A stretch of 64,000 nucleotides of DNA from Bacteroidia bacterium. Its GTDB lineage: Bacteria > Bacteroidota > Bacteroidia > Bacteroidales > Azobacteroidaceae. Position numbers and translations under genes: made by a program. The number at the start of each line of letters is the position of its first letter. Positions within the stretch are counted from its first letter, which is position 1. Of the stretch, positions 1-8,564 are shown piece after piece. The stretch is from assembly GCA_025996865.1 (NCBI GenBank), contig BNTV01000011.1, positions 9,533 to 73,532 on the forward strand, read 5' to 3'. Under the pieces are notes generated by a model. It made no database searches, was not told the DNA's origin, and was given only the letters and a program-made list of their open reading frames with translations.

Positions 1-981
1 CGCCTGGTAACCATTGGCTTTCGGACGGCTCACCCAGTCGCGGATGCGGTCGGGACGCAATTTATAGAGGTTGGTAATCGCCGAGTAAACATCCCAGCAT
101 TGTTTTTTTACGTCAATATTCGGTTGGGGTTCAAAAACAATCCGGACGGCAAAAATATCGTAGATATCTTCGAAATCTACTTTTTTTGTATTCATTTTGT
201 TCCAAATGGAATAAATGGATTTGACCCTTTTCTGCATTTTGTATTGGAGGCCTAATTCGTCTAATCTCGAATAAAGCGGGGTGGCAAAATTTTCATAAAT
301 CTTTTCAAGATCTTTTGCCGTAGCGTCTAATTTTTGGTTGATTTGCCGGTATTCATCGGGATGTTCGTACCTGAAACTCAGGTCTTCCAATTCGGTTTTT
401 ATGGCGAAAAGTCCGAGCCTGTGCGCCATCGGCGCGTAAAGATACATGGTTTCGCCGGCGATTTTGTACTGTTTTGCGGGAAGAAGGGCGCCCAATGTTC
501 GCATGTTATGCAAGCGGTCGGCGATTTTTATCAGGATTACACGGATATCATCCGACATGGTGAGCAGCAGTTTCCGCATGTTTTCCGCTTGGGCGGAAGC
601 GGCTTCGGCGAAAATACCGCCGGAGATTTTCGTCAGTCCCTCAACGATTTGCGCAATTTTATCCCCGAAGAGATTCCGGATGTCTTCGACCGTATAGTCG
701 GTATCTTCAACGACGTCGTGCAACAGGGCGGAACAAATGGACGTCGAACCAAGTCCTATTTCTTCACTGACAATCAGGGCAACGGCCAAGGGGTGCATGA
801 TGTAAGGTTCGCCCGAACGTCTTTTCACTCCTTTGTGCGCTTGATTGGCAAACATAAAGGCTTTATTGATGATTTCAAATTTTTGCCGGTGATTCGATTG
901 GGAATAGCTTTTGAGCAAGAGTTCAAAAGCGTCCTGAATCATTCTGTCTTCCGCGATTATGTCAGTGCTTACTTCATTCAT
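1..981 (-). CDS. RelA/SpoT bifunctional (p)ppGpp synthetase/hydrolase, N-terminal part
   Basis: Makes and degrades the stringent-response alarmone (p)ppGpp in the cytoplasm. Translating from the ATG at 981 gives 327 codons open to the left edge, so the C-terminal part of the synthetase and the TGS/ACT regulatory domains lie outside the window. The HD hydrolase domain is clear: HPLAVALI near residue 63, the His-Asp pair in LLHDVVEDTD at 88-89, and IKIADRLHNMRTL near 140-152. The synthetase domain begins near residue 250 (KSIYSIWNKM, FAVRIVFE) and stops at RPKANGYQA. An intact HD motif argues for a bifunctional enzyme. It lies 27 bp after the lytic transglycosylase, last in the minus-strand run from parA, a common Bacteroidales order. 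rel or spoT naming cannot be settled from the fragment. Confidence 0.93.
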   Translation of the reverse strand, partial: MNEVSTDIIAEDRMIQDAFELLLKSYSQSNHRQKFEIINKAFMFANQAHKGVKRRSGEPYIMHPLAVALIVSEEIGLGSTSICSALLHDVVEDTDYTVEDIRNLFGDKIAQIVEGLTKISGGIFAEAASAQAENMRKLLLTMSDDIRVILIKIADRLHNMRTLGALLPAKQYKIAGETMYLYAPMAHRLGLFAIKTELEDLSFRYEHPDEYRQINQKLDATAKDLEKIYENFATPLYSRLDELGLQYKMQKRVKSIYSIWNKMNTKKVDFEDIYDIFAVRIVFEPQPNIDVKKQCWDVYSAITNLYKLRPDRIRDWVSRPKANGYQA

Positions 982-1008
982 TTTGTTAATATCCTTTCGA
1001 ACAGCGCA

Positions 1009-2331
1009 TTATATTTTAGGCACTCTGATGTATTGCCCTTTTTTCAAAGCCGAACTTTTTGTGTTGTTTAACCTCATCAAATCGTTCGGATCGTAACCCG
1101 GAAATTTTCTGGCAATGGTATAGTAAGATTCTCCGGCTTGGACTTTATATTGAGAAGTGTCATTACTTGATATTTGTTTTACGCCTTTATTTGTGGTTAC
1201 GCCTTTATTTGTAGCTCCGCCTTTATTTGTGGCTCTGCCTTTCATTGCCTGTTGAGTGGCATTATCCACAATCGACCGGTTTTTAAATAGATTTTCTATA
1301 TTGTAACCGGCAATATCATTTTCTTTTTCCACAAACGAGTAAGCATGGTTTGCAGGCAATTTCAAATCACACGGTTTTTCGTTTCCGGGAATAATATCTC
1401 TTTTATATTGCGGATTCAACGCCCGGAGTTCTTCTTTGTCGATATTCAGCACGCCGGAAATTTGGTCAAAGTGCATCAGCTGTGTAACTGTTACGGTATC
1501 AACGACAAAAGGTATTTCGATTTGCGCCGGATAAAGCTGGTGATAAGCATAATAATTCATTACATAATTGGCTGCAATAAAGAGCGGAACGTAAGTCCGG
1601 GTTTCCCTTGGGAGAAATTGGTAAATTTTCCAGAAATCCGCTTTTCCGTTTGCCCGCCGGATGGCTTTATTCACGTTTCCGGCGCCGCAATTATAAGCCG
1701 CAATTACCAAATTCCAGTCGCCGTAAATATCATACAGGTCTTTTAAATGACGACAGGCGGCATCGGTAGATTTCACCGGGTCCCGCCTTTCGTCGATTAA
1801 GCTGTTCACTTTCAATCCGTAATTTTTTCCGGTAGTTAACATAAACTGCCAAAGTCCTGAAGCGCCCTGCCGGGAAAGAGCGACAGGATTCAATGCCGAT
1901 TCTACAACGGTTAAATATTTCAGTTCCATGGGTAAATCATATTTGTCCAAAGTTTCTTCAATCATTGGAAAATAGACAGATTCGATGCCTAACATGTATT
2001 CCACGAGATTCCGGCGACGGTCTGTATATAGCTCGATGCATTGCCGGACTACATTGTTATAGGGAAGTTCCATGATGTTCGGAAGTTTCGACAGCCGTTC
2101 GATATAGGTCGTATCGTCGGCCGGCGTACTGTCCTGATAGCCTTCATGGTTGATTTTAGTGACATAATGTTTTACATACCATGAATTTACCAATTTATCC
2201 AAATTGGCGTCCCAATCTTCGGGAATGGAAAAAGAAATATCATCCGTTTCCGGAGATGGATCCGTTGTAACTTGTGTCTGCGCAGAGATACAAATAAAAA
2301 TAAGCCCTAACAAAACAATTATTCTTCGCAT
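1009..2331 (-). CDS. LysM-containing lytic murein transglycosylase (MltD-like)
   Basis: Exported enzyme expected to cleave the glycan backbone of peptidoglycan by the lytic (1,6-anhydro) reaction. The 440-aa protein starts with a signal peptide (residues 1-19). The SLT/GEWL domain spans about 125-255, with catalytic Glu in the VVESALNPVALS stretch and the hallmark motifs GASGLWQFM and AAYNCGAGNV. One C-terminal LysM domain (YKVQAGESYYTIARKF to YIRVPKI) should bind peptidoglycan. E. coli MltD carries two LysM modules, so this is a shorter version. A linker of three six-residue TNKG repeats separates the two domains. It starts 10 bp after the DUF5683 gene and is probably cotranscribed with it. 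Confidence 0.92.
   Translation of the reverse strand: MRRIIVLLGLIFICISAQTQVTTDPSPETDDISFSIPEDWDANLDKLVNSWYVKHYVTKINHEGYQDSTPADDTTYIERLSKLPNIMELPYNNVVRQCIELYTDRRRNLVEYMLGIESVYFPMIEETLDKYDLPMELKYLTVVESALNPVALSRQGASGLWQFMLTTGKNYGLKVNSLIDERRDPVKSTDAACRHLKDLYDIYGDWNLVIAAYNCGAGNVNKAIRRANGKADFWKIYQFLPRETRTYVPLFIAANYVMNYYAYHQLYPAQIEIPFVVDTVTVTQLMHFDQISGVLNIDKEELRALNPQYKRDIIPGNEKPCDLKLPANHAYSFVEKENDIAGYNIENLFKNRSIVDNATQQAMKGRATNKGGATNKGVTTNKGVKQISSNDTSQYKVQAGESYYTIARKFPGYDPNDLMRLNNTKSSALKKGQYIRVPKI
1181..1240 (-). repeat. 18-bp tandem repeat, three copies, inside the transglycosylase gene
   Basis: Three imperfect copies of an 18-bp unit (cgcctttatttgtggttac-type on the plus strand) encode GGATNK, GVTTNK and GVKQ-type hexamers in the linker between the SLT and LysM domains. 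The unit is a multiple of three, so copy changes would alter linker length without breaking the frame. Confidence 0.8.
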
Positions 2332-2341
2332 GGTTTTCTAA

Positions 2342-3049
2342 TTAAAAAGTGAAACACAGTTGTAGTCCGAAAGTGCGGGAACTGACTGGTGTTTTATCAA
2401 AAAGAACCGGTACAGCCCGCATGCTTAAATCGGGACTCACATCAAAATCAAACAGTTGTGCATCCACGTATGCATCAATAATCCAGACTGCATACACGCC
2501 AACCGTGATGATCCAACTCATATCCCGGTAATATCGGTAATAATCTTTTTTCGCCTTCAAACTCGAGCTGAACTGGTTTTTTTGTTCGGCAGTCCACTCA
2601 TTGATATTATCGGGATAGGAAGGTGGAGTATAATCTTGCCACGATCCTCCCGCGTTCTCTGCTGTTTCCGAAAATTCAACAAATGCTTTTTTATAGCCGT
2701 TATATTGGGAATTGTTCCAAGTAATGGCATAAAAGCATCCGATAAAACTTCCGTACACCAACGGTAACTTCCAGTATTTCCGGTTATAAATCTGTCCCAA
2801 ACCGGGAACAATGGCTGAATACAGGATAGCTCGCGTCGGATCAGGTTTAAAAGCCATCGTATCCACAGGCAAATATACGGAATTTCCTTCAAGAAGCAAA
2901 GTAGAATCGTTTCTCAAAGAATCTGAAAAGGTCAAAAAACCATCCACATTCCGCGCACTGTCGATTTCAATAGGCTGTACATTCTGTGCTTTCATTCCCA
3001 TGGAAAAAAGACAGAACCCTATCATTATCAGGCTACTATATATTTTCAA
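2342..3049 (-). CDS. DUF5683 family envelope protein
   Basis: A 235-aa exported or membrane protein of the DUF5683 family, which occurs in Bacteroidota between parB and a lytic transglycosylase, as here. Its reaction or partner is not known. Residues 1-21 form a signal peptide. The core has the family hallmark RAILYSAIVPGLGQIYNRKY followed by a hydrophobic stretch (LPLVYGSFIGCFYAI), then a charged YKKAF..YYRYYRD segment and a second hydrophobic stretch (SWIITVGVYAVWIIDAYVDA). It lies 33 bp after parB. The context suggests an envelope role linked to growth or division, but this is inference. Confidence 0.85.
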   Translation of the reverse strand: MKIYSSLIMIGFCLFSMGMKAQNVQPIEIDSARNVDGFLTFSDSLRNDSTLLLEGNSVYLPVDTMAFKPDPTRAILYSAIVPGLGQIYNRKYWKLPLVYGSFIGCFYAITWNNSQYNGYKKAFVEFSETAENAGGSWQDYTPPSYPDNINEWTAEQKNQFSSSLKAKKDYYRYYRDMSWIITVGVYAVWIIDAYVDAQLFDFDVSPDLSMRAVPVLFDKTPVSSRTFGLQLCFTF

Positions 3050-3082
3050 ATTCTAAAAAATTACCAGTTTCGGACGTCTAAA

Positions 3083-3982
3083 TTACGAATTATTTTTTAT
3101 AGAATCAAATACTTGCATGATTCTTGCTAATTCTTTTTCATCCGAGAAAAGAATACTGATTTTTCCCGTACCTTTTTCGTTGCATGAAAAAGCAACTTTT
3201 GTACCGAAAAAATCCGATAATTGTTTTTTTAATGAGTCAAATTCCCCTGATGATTTTTTGGGAGGACGGTTTGGTGCAGGTTTAGGGATTTCGTTGATCT
3301 CTTGCGGATTATTAATGTTTTTTACAACTTCTTCCGTGTGCCTGACCGAATATCCGTATTCTTTGATTTCCTCGTAAACCATCAGTTGGTCGGAAGGATT
3401 TTCGAGGGAAAGCAAAGATTTGGCGTGTCCCATGTCTATCCTTTTGTTTTTCAATCCCATTTGGATTTCGGCGGGAAGTTTCAGCAGCCGGAGAAAATTA
3501 GCGACGGTGGCTCGTTTTTTTCCGATTCGCTCGCTCAGTTTTTCCTGCGTCAGGTTGTGCGTATCAATTAAGATTTGAAAAGCCAGTGCAATTTCAATGG
3601 GATTCAAATCTTCACGCTGGATATTTTCGATGAGCGCCATTTCCATGATGCTCTCGTCGCTTGCTTTTTTGATGTACGCGGGAACGGAAGTAAGTCCGGC
3701 CATGAGAGAAGCCCGGTAGCGCCGTTCGCCTGAAATAATCTGGTAACGGTCGGCTCTGATTTCGCGCAAGGTAATCGGTTGCACCAATCCCAAGGTTTTG
3801 ATGGAAGTTGCCAATTCTTCCAAGGCTTCTTCGTCAAAGATGGAACGCGGTTGCTCGGGGTTGGCTTCTATTTTGGATAATTCCACTTCATTGATGGATG
3901 ACGAACCGTTTGTGTTAAGGTCGTCCATGGTAATCAATGCGTCTAAGCCTCTTCCCAGAGCGGATTTCGTTTGTTTTGACAT
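3083..3982 (-). CDS. parB: ParB chromosome-partitioning protein
   Basis: DNA-binding CTP-dependent clamp that loads at parS sites and works with ParA in origin segregation. The 299-aa protein has the N-terminal leader KSALGRGLDALI, the ParB/sulfiredoxin-like domain at about 30-125 with NPEQPR and the phosphate-binding box GERRYRASLMAG, and the central helix-turn-helix (LTQEKLSERIGKKRATVANFLRLL). The C-terminal 65 residues are the dimerisation domain. It starts 6 bp after parA, a standard soj/spo0J operon. I saw no site matching the parS palindrome TGTTNCACGTGAAACA in the window. Confidence 0.96.
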   Translation of the reverse strand: MSKQTKSALGRGLDALITMDDLNTNGSSSINEVELSKIEANPEQPRSIFDEEALEELATSIKTLGLVQPITLREIRADRYQIISGERRYRASLMAGLTSVPAYIKKASDESIMEMALIENIQREDLNPIEIALAFQILIDTHNLTQEKLSERIGKKRATVANFLRLLKLPAEIQMGLKNKRIDMGHAKSLLSLENPSDQLMVYEEIKEYGYSVRHTEEVVKNINNPQEINEIPKPAPNRPPKKSSGEFDSLKKQLSDFFGTKVAFSCNEKGTGKISILFSDEKELARIMQVFDSIKNNS

Positions 3983-3988
3983 AGTGAA

Positions 3989-4753
3989 TTATTTGTTTTT
4001 TGCGATCAATTCTTTTGCTAATTGGATGTGGTTGTGCGAGCCTTTCGAATCGGCATCGTAGAGCAATACCGGCTGTCCGTAGCTCGGCGCTTCGCTCAAC
4101 TTGATATTCCGTTGGACGACCGTATCGAAAACCATATCTCCGAAATGTTTTTTCACTTCCTCGTAAATCTGATTGGCCAAACGCAGGCGGGAATCGTACA
4201 TCGTCAGCAGGAAACCTTCGATTTCCAATTCGGGATTCAGTTTGGATTTGATGATTTTAATCGTGTTCAACAATTTGGAAATTCCTTCCAAAGCAAAATA
4301 TTCGCACTGCACCGGAATAATTACCGAATCGGCTGCCGTCAAGGCATTTACGGTAATCAAACCCAATGAAGGCGAACAATCAATCAAGACATAATCGTAT
4401 TTATCTTTTACCTTATATAATAGTTCCCGCAACACTTTTTCCCGGTTTTGGAAGCTCAACATTTCGATTTCGGCGCCTACCAAATCAATGTGAGAGGGAA
4501 TGATGTACAAATTAGGCACTTCGGTAGGAAGCACCGCTTCGCAAGGATCTATGTCATCAATTATGCATTCGTAAATTGATTTTTTCAATTCCCGGATATT
4601 GATTCCCAATCCGGAGGAAGCATTCGCCTGAGGATCGGCATCCACTATCAACACCGTTTTGTCCATCGCCGCCAAGGAAGCGCCTAAATTAATTGTAGTG
4701 GTGGTTTTACCCACTCCTCCCTTTTGATTTGCCAAAGCAATTATTTTTCCCAT
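3989..4753 (-). CDS. parA: ParA chromosome-partitioning ATPase (Soj family)
   Basis: Cytoplasmic P-loop ATPase of the MinD/ParA class that binds DNA non-specifically as an ATP dimer and is stimulated by ParB. The 254-aa length is typical. The deviant Walker A motif KGGVGKTTTTINL is at residues 10-22, Walker A' is VLIVDADPQAN, and Walker B is in YDYVLIDCSPSLG. It is the first gene of a minus-strand operon parA-parB-DUF5683-transglycosylase-relA/spoT. A TACTTTTG box lies 40 bp upstream of its ATG. Confidence 0.97.
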   Translation of the reverse strand: MGKIIALANQKGGVGKTTTTINLGASLAAMDKTVLIVDADPQANASSGLGINIRELKKSIYECIIDDIDPCEAVLPTEVPNLYIIPSHIDLVGAEIEMLSFQNREKVLRELLYKVKDKYDYVLIDCSPSLGLITVNALTAADSVIIPVQCEYFALEGISKLLNTIKIIKSKLNPELEIEGFLLTMYDSRLRLANQIYEEVKKHFGDMVFDTVVQRNIKLSEAPSYGQPVLLYDADSKGSHNHIQLAKELIAKNK

Positions 4754-4792
4754 AAGATTTTAATCGGACATTATGAAATTATTTTTCGGGTA

Positions 4793-4800
4793 CAAAAGTA
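4793..4800 (-). promoter_or_regulatory. Possible -7 box for the parA operon
   Basis: TACTTTTG on the minus strand fits the Bacteroidota -7 consensus TAnnTTTG and lies about 40 bp before the parA ATG. I could not identify a convincing -33 element. Confidence 0.4.
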
Positions 4801-4896
4801 GTATTTTATCGGAAAAATAAGTTTGTTTTTCAGGAAAACAGAATGGAGTTGTTGATAACTTGGGGTTTTGGTTGATAACTTTACCCCAATACCACT

Positions 4897-5973
4897 TCAA
4901 AGATATTTCGCCCCAAACTCCATATTCACATCTGCAACAAATTGTTTGATACGTTGTTCGTCCGATTTTTTGCAAATCAAGAGGATGTCGTCCGACTCGG
5001 CGACAATGTAACCGTCCAGTCCTTGTATTACGGCTAATTTATTTTCCGGCAAAGTGATCAGGTTGTTGGCGCTTTCGATAAAAAGCGCTTTGCCTTTCAA
5101 TGCGGCATTCATTTGGTTGTCTTTTTCCGACAAATCATAAAGCGAACCCCAGGTTCCCAAATCCGACCAACCGAAATCGGCCATCAGCATATACACATTA
5201 TCTGCCTTTTCCATGACTCCATAGTCAATGGAAATATTCTGACACATAGGGTATTGCTCTTCGATAAACGCGGCTTCGGAGGAGGTGTTGAATTTATCCA
5301 GTCCCTGGTCGAAACGGGTAGTCATGTCGGGAAGGTGTGCATGGAAAGAATCCAGAATCGTTTGGACATTCCAGATAAATATCCCTGAATTCCAGAAAAA
5401 TTCCCCGCTTTTATAAAACACTTTTGCCAATTCGTAATTGGGTTTTTCGGTGAAAGCCTTCACTTTTTGGATATTATCATCTCCTCCTTCTTCGGTTTGA
5501 ATATAACCGTAGCCTGTTTCGGGACGATTGGGTTTTACGCCCAAAGTAAGCAAAGAAGGAAATTTGCCGACAAAATTCAAACCTTTCTGTATGTTTTTGA
5601 GGAAATTTTGTTCCTGTAAAATAAGGTGATCGGCAGGGGTGACTACGATATTGGCGTTGGGATTTATCGAGTAAATCCGGTATGCCGCATAAGCGATACA
5701 AGGCGCCGTATTCCGGCGGGTAGGTTCCAAAAGCATCTGATTATCGGATATTTCCGGCAATTGCTGTTTCACTAAACCGGCATAATTCCGGTTGGTCGCA
5801 ATATAAATGTTTTCGGTAGGAATGATTTGAGCAAAACGGTCAAAAGTTTGTTGGAGCAAAGAACGTCCGGTTCCGAAAAAATCTAAAAATTGTTTGGGCC
5901 TGTTTTCGCGGCTGAATGGCCAGAAACGGCTACCGATGCCGCCGCCCATGATTACGCAATAGTTGTCTTTCAT
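4897..5973 (-). CDS. Mannose-1-phosphate guanylyltransferase
   Basis: Converts mannose-1-phosphate and GTP to GDP-mannose, the precursor of mannose and fucose residues in surface glycans. The 358-aa protein has the nucleotidyltransferase signature GGGIGSRFWPFSRENRPKQF at its N-terminus, the VTPADHLI motif, and the FTEKP and WNSGIF motifs of the family. It is the short form without the C-terminal cupin-type isomerase domain. I chose the ATG at 5973; a TTG nine bases further out is possible but has no advantage. A promoter lies about 28 bp upstream, overlapping the end of the next gene, so it is probably transcribed independently. Confidence 0.93.
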   Translation of the reverse strand: MKDNYCVIMGGGIGSRFWPFSRENRPKQFLDFFGTGRSLLQQTFDRFAQIIPTENIYIATNRNYAGLVKQQLPEISDNQMLLEPTRRNTAPCIAYAAYRIYSINPNANIVVTPADHLILQEQNFLKNIQKGLNFVGKFPSLLTLGVKPNRPETGYGYIQTEEGGDDNIQKVKAFTEKPNYELAKVFYKSGEFFWNSGIFIWNVQTILDSFHAHLPDMTTRFDQGLDKFNTSSEAAFIEEQYPMCQNISIDYGVMEKADNVYMLMADFGWSDLGTWGSLYDLSEKDNQMNAALKGKALFIESANNLITLPENKLAVIQGLDGYIVAESDDILLICKKSDEQRIKQFVADVNMEFGAKYL

Positions 5974-6000
5974 AATTATCAAGTTAAAATAAATTTGTTA

Positions 6001-6031
6001 CAAATATAAATATTTTTTCCCGGTTTTGCAA
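6001..6031 (-). promoter_or_regulatory. Promoter of the guanylyltransferase gene
   Basis: On the minus strand TTG (6031-6029) and TATATTTG (6008-6001) are 20 nt apart, close to the Bacteroidota consensus. The gene starts 28 bp downstream. Confidence 0.55.
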
Positions 6032-6032
6032 C

Positions 6033-8003
6033 TTAAAACAACCGATAATTCGTCCGCAAAACTTTAAATTCCGTTCGGCGGTTGATTTGATCGACTATTT
6101 CCTGCTGGTCGGGTCTTAGCGTTTCGATAAATGCAGCGTCCAAGACTTGTCCTTCGGGAAGAAATTCGTATTTTTTTGCTATATTTTTTGTTACGCTTTT
6201 AGGCATTGTTTTTCCGTAACCGGCGGGCGTCAGGCGTTCTTTTTCGATGCCTCCGGCAATCAGATAATCTATTACCGATTGGGCGCGCCTCAGCGATAAG
6301 CTGTTGTTGTATTCGTCCGTACCTTTCCGGTCGGTATGCGCCGACAGTTCAATGGTTACATTCGGATTGTCTTCAAGCAGGATAATTAGCTGTATCAAAG
6401 CGTCTTTTGAATCGGGACGCAGCGTCGCTTTGTCGAAATCATAGAAAATATTTTCTATCAAAACCGGTTTGGAAATAGATGCTAAATAAAAATCGACGTA
6501 GAAAGTTTGATTTTTTTCTTCGTTGGAAACCGATAAAGTTTGTTTTTGATTCAGGTATCCGGGAGCGCTGCCCATCATCACATAATCCATTCCCGATACG
6601 AGGTCTGCCGTATAAGTCCCGTCCTTCTTGACGGCAATGCGTTGGTCGCTTCCGTCTTTTCCCACCATGCGTACCGTTGCGCCGTCGATAAGTTCTTCGT
6701 CCCTATCCAGCACCCAGCCTTCCACTTTAGCGTGAGTGCCCGGTAATTCAAAGGAATAGATATGATCGGCGCCCCGTGCATCGTTGCGGTTACTGCTGAA
6801 ATAACCTTTTTCGTTGATTCCTTCAAAACAGATACCGAAATCATCGGACATACTGTTGACGGGCGATTTCATATTTTCGACTTTCCATCCGGCGTCTTTT
6901 TTCCCGACGGCTTTGAAAATATCCAGTCCACCCATTCCCGGATGTCCGTTGGACGAAAAATAAAGCGTCGTATCTTCCCGCATGCAGGGAAACATTTCAT
7001 CGCCCGGCGTATTGATGTCGGGACCCAGATTTTCAGGTTTGGCAGTTCCTATTTCATTGAGTGGAATCCGCCAGATATCTTTTCCGCCGTAACCTCCTTT
7101 CACATCCGAGACAAAATATAGATAACCGTCAACGCCCACAGCCGGATGTGCAGCCATCGACATGGTGTCCTTGAAAACCGCTACGCGCTCTCCGGCATTC
7201 CATTGTGCACCCGAACGGGCGGATTTGTAAATATCGGCCGTTTTGGGAATCCCGTCTTCTTCGGCGCAATAGGTGTAATACATGGTTGCACCGTCGGGCG
7301 AGAGCGAGCAAGCGCCTTCGTCGTATTCGGTATTCAAAGCGCTTTCAATATGTTCGGGTTTTTTCCATTGTCCTTTTTCGTCCTGATTGATCACGTAAAA
7401 ATCATTGTTTTTTGTGCCGGTAATGGCGCTTTTCAAATCGCCTGTCGCGTCTTTGCGCGAAGAAGTAAAAATAAGCTGGTCGTATTTTTCTCCCGAAAGC
7501 GCCGGCGAAAATTCTCCATAGCGGGAACTGAATTTTTCCATTTTCTTGATAATGTACCGCGTCGGATTTTTTTTCCATTCTACTGCCCAATCGCAGCCGG
7601 TGATTCCGTTTTTAGCTAAGATAAAATGGGGGAAACTATCGAGAAATGCCGTATATTGTTTTTTTGCATCGGCATAACGTCCTAATTTATGGAGCATTAA
7701 AGCGGAATAAAATACTTTGGAGCTGTCGTCGTAATCATACCGGATGGCATTGTTGTATCCGGTCAGGGCTTTTTGAGTACCCTCAATTTTCCGGTAACAT
7801 TCCGCCATGTGGAAGGCGATGCTTCCCCGCAAATAGGCCTTTTTGTTAGAAGTCTTGGCATAAACTTTACGGTAAACCTGGGCTGCATCGTAATATTCTC
7901 CTTTTTCTTCTTTGGCGACGGCATCGCTTAGCTTGGCCGTTTTGCAGGAAAACAGCGATAAAAATACAACAATTACTAAGAGAAAGGTAAATTGCCTGTT
8001 CAT
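6033..8003 (-). CDS. PorE-like OmpA-family lipoprotein (TPR, beta-propeller, CRD, OmpA)
   Basis: A 656-aa outer-membrane lipoprotein: signal sequence with lipobox LSLFSC (Cys20), TPR-like helices at about 25-130, PD40/WD40-type propeller blades at about 150-400 (FSSNGHPGMGGLDIF, YFSSNRNDARGADHIYSF), a carboxypeptidase-regulatory-like fold near 425-500 (KVEGWVLDRDEELIDGATV) and a C-terminal OmpA domain from about 510 with the peptidoglycan-binding stretch ELSAHTDRKGTDEYN..LSLRRAQSV. This order matches PorE (PG1058 of Porphyromonas gingivalis), which tethers T9SS components to peptidoglycan. The same architecture also occurs in other Bacteroidota proteins, so PorE itself is inference. A T9SS substrate in this window (M6 protease) makes the role plausible. 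Confidence 0.8.
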   Translation of the reverse strand: MNRQFTFLLVIVVFLSLFSCKTAKLSDAVAKEEKGEYYDAAQVYRKVYAKTSNKKAYLRGSIAFHMAECYRKIEGTQKALTGYNNAIRYDYDDSSKVFYSALMLHKLGRYADAKKQYTAFLDSFPHFILAKNGITGCDWAVEWKKNPTRYIIKKMEKFSSRYGEFSPALSGEKYDQLIFTSSRKDATGDLKSAITGTKNNDFYVINQDEKGQWKKPEHIESALNTEYDEGACSLSPDGATMYYTYCAEEDGIPKTADIYKSARSGAQWNAGERVAVFKDTMSMAAHPAVGVDGYLYFVSDVKGGYGGKDIWRIPLNEIGTAKPENLGPDINTPGDEMFPCMREDTTLYFSSNGHPGMGGLDIFKAVGKKDAGWKVENMKSPVNSMSDDFGICFEGINEKGYFSSNRNDARGADHIYSFELPGTHAKVEGWVLDRDEELIDGATVRMVGKDGSDQRIAVKKDGTYTADLVSGMDYVMMGSAPGYLNQKQTLSVSNEEKNQTFYVDFYLASISKPVLIENIFYDFDKATLRPDSKDALIQLIILLEDNPNVTIELSAHTDRKGTDEYNNSLSLRRAQSVIDYLIAGGIEKERLTPAGYGKTMPKSVTKNIAKKYEFLPEGQVLDAAFIETLRPDQQEIVDQINRRTEFKVLRTNYRLF

Positions 8004-8153
8004 TCTAAACCGGTTTATACGTATTTTAAACTGATTTTTTCAATATTTATTGTAACTTTGCAAACCTACTTCAAAAAAAGCACTCCTAAGAAAAATTAAG
8101 GTAATACGTGCAAAGTTCTTGATTTTACAAGATTAATAAGATTCTCAAGGTTT

Positions 8154-8339
8154 ATGCCACAGCAAAAAACAAATATTGAAACAGCAATTATGCCGTTCAA
8201 AGTGCAGCAGTTGGTAGAGATAATTATGCATAAAAAGCAACTCGATTATGAAGAAGAGAAAAAAACGAAAATGCAAGACAATCCGAAAATTTTGCTGTTT
8301 TTTTCTGGGTGTACGACAAATTTCCCAATTAGTGTTTAA
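8154..8339 (+). CDS. Small ORF, probably a truncated DUF3791-like protein
   Basis: A 61-aa ORF. The first 35 residues (FKVQQLVEIIMHKKQLDYEE) have the composition and helical pattern of the start of small Bacteroidota proteins often found in toxin-antitoxin-like pairs; the rest (KKTKMQDNPKILLFF) looks unrelated, as if the gene were cut and ran into other DNA. A TAACTTTG box lies about 95 bp upstream at 8052-8059. Family assignment is from memory of the sequence pattern only. It may be a decayed gene rather than an active one. Confidence 0.35.
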   Translation: MPQQKTNIETAIMPFKVQQLVEIIMHKKQLDYEEEKKTKMQDNPKILLFFSGCTTNFPISV

Positions 8340-8350
8340 CGATTATTGGT

Positions 8351-8526
8351 AGATGTCTCCATGCGCCTCCTCGTTCCTCGTCGGCTTAGTCGACATGACG
8401 CGGCTGCAAAAGGGGAAAGGAGGGCTTGCTCTACCCCGGGCTGCGCTTCGCTTGCCGCGGGGTTACCCAAATAGAAGACCTTACGGTCTTCCGGGTTCAG
8501 CACCTCAATTTAATATTTAGCCCCCC
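8351..8526. repeat. Composite dispersed-repeat block
   Basis: This stretch has no gene and is made of GC-rich repeat modules: AGATGTCTC with CGACATGACGCGGC (related to repeats at 17404 and 23466), a hairpin built on ccccgggctgcg..gccgcgggg near 8436-8463, a small palindrome AGACCTTACGGTCT near 8476-8489, and the 21-bp module also present at 11094. Its base composition differs sharply from the AT-rich flanks. Confidence 0.7.
8503..8523 (+). repeat. 21-bp direct repeat, left copy (flanks antiporter)
   Basis: Starts CCTCAATTTAATATTTAG and ends CCC. An identical copy in the same orientation is at 11094-11114, so the pair brackets the antiporter gene. Confidence 0.85.
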
Positions 8527-8527
8527 G

Positions 8528-8557
8528 TTGTAAATCGCACAAAATATACTATCTTTG
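8528..8557 (+). promoter_or_regulatory. Strong Bacteroidota-type promoter with no ORF behind it
   Basis: TTG (8528-8530), 19 nt, TATCTTTG (8550-8557). The match is as good as that of the tRNA-Phe promoter in this window. The only thing downstream before the antiporter promoter is a hairpin with a T-tract. Confidence 0.55.
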
Positions 8558-8564
8558 TACACGT

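Noticed and set aside
334..1071. 245-aa plus-strand ORF
   Set aside because: It is antisense to relA/spoT, whose minus-strand translation has clear HD and synthetase motifs.
4760..4975. 71-aa minus-strand ORF before parA
   Set aside because: Overlaps the end of the guanylyltransferase gene in another frame, has no recognisable motif and covers the parA promoter region.
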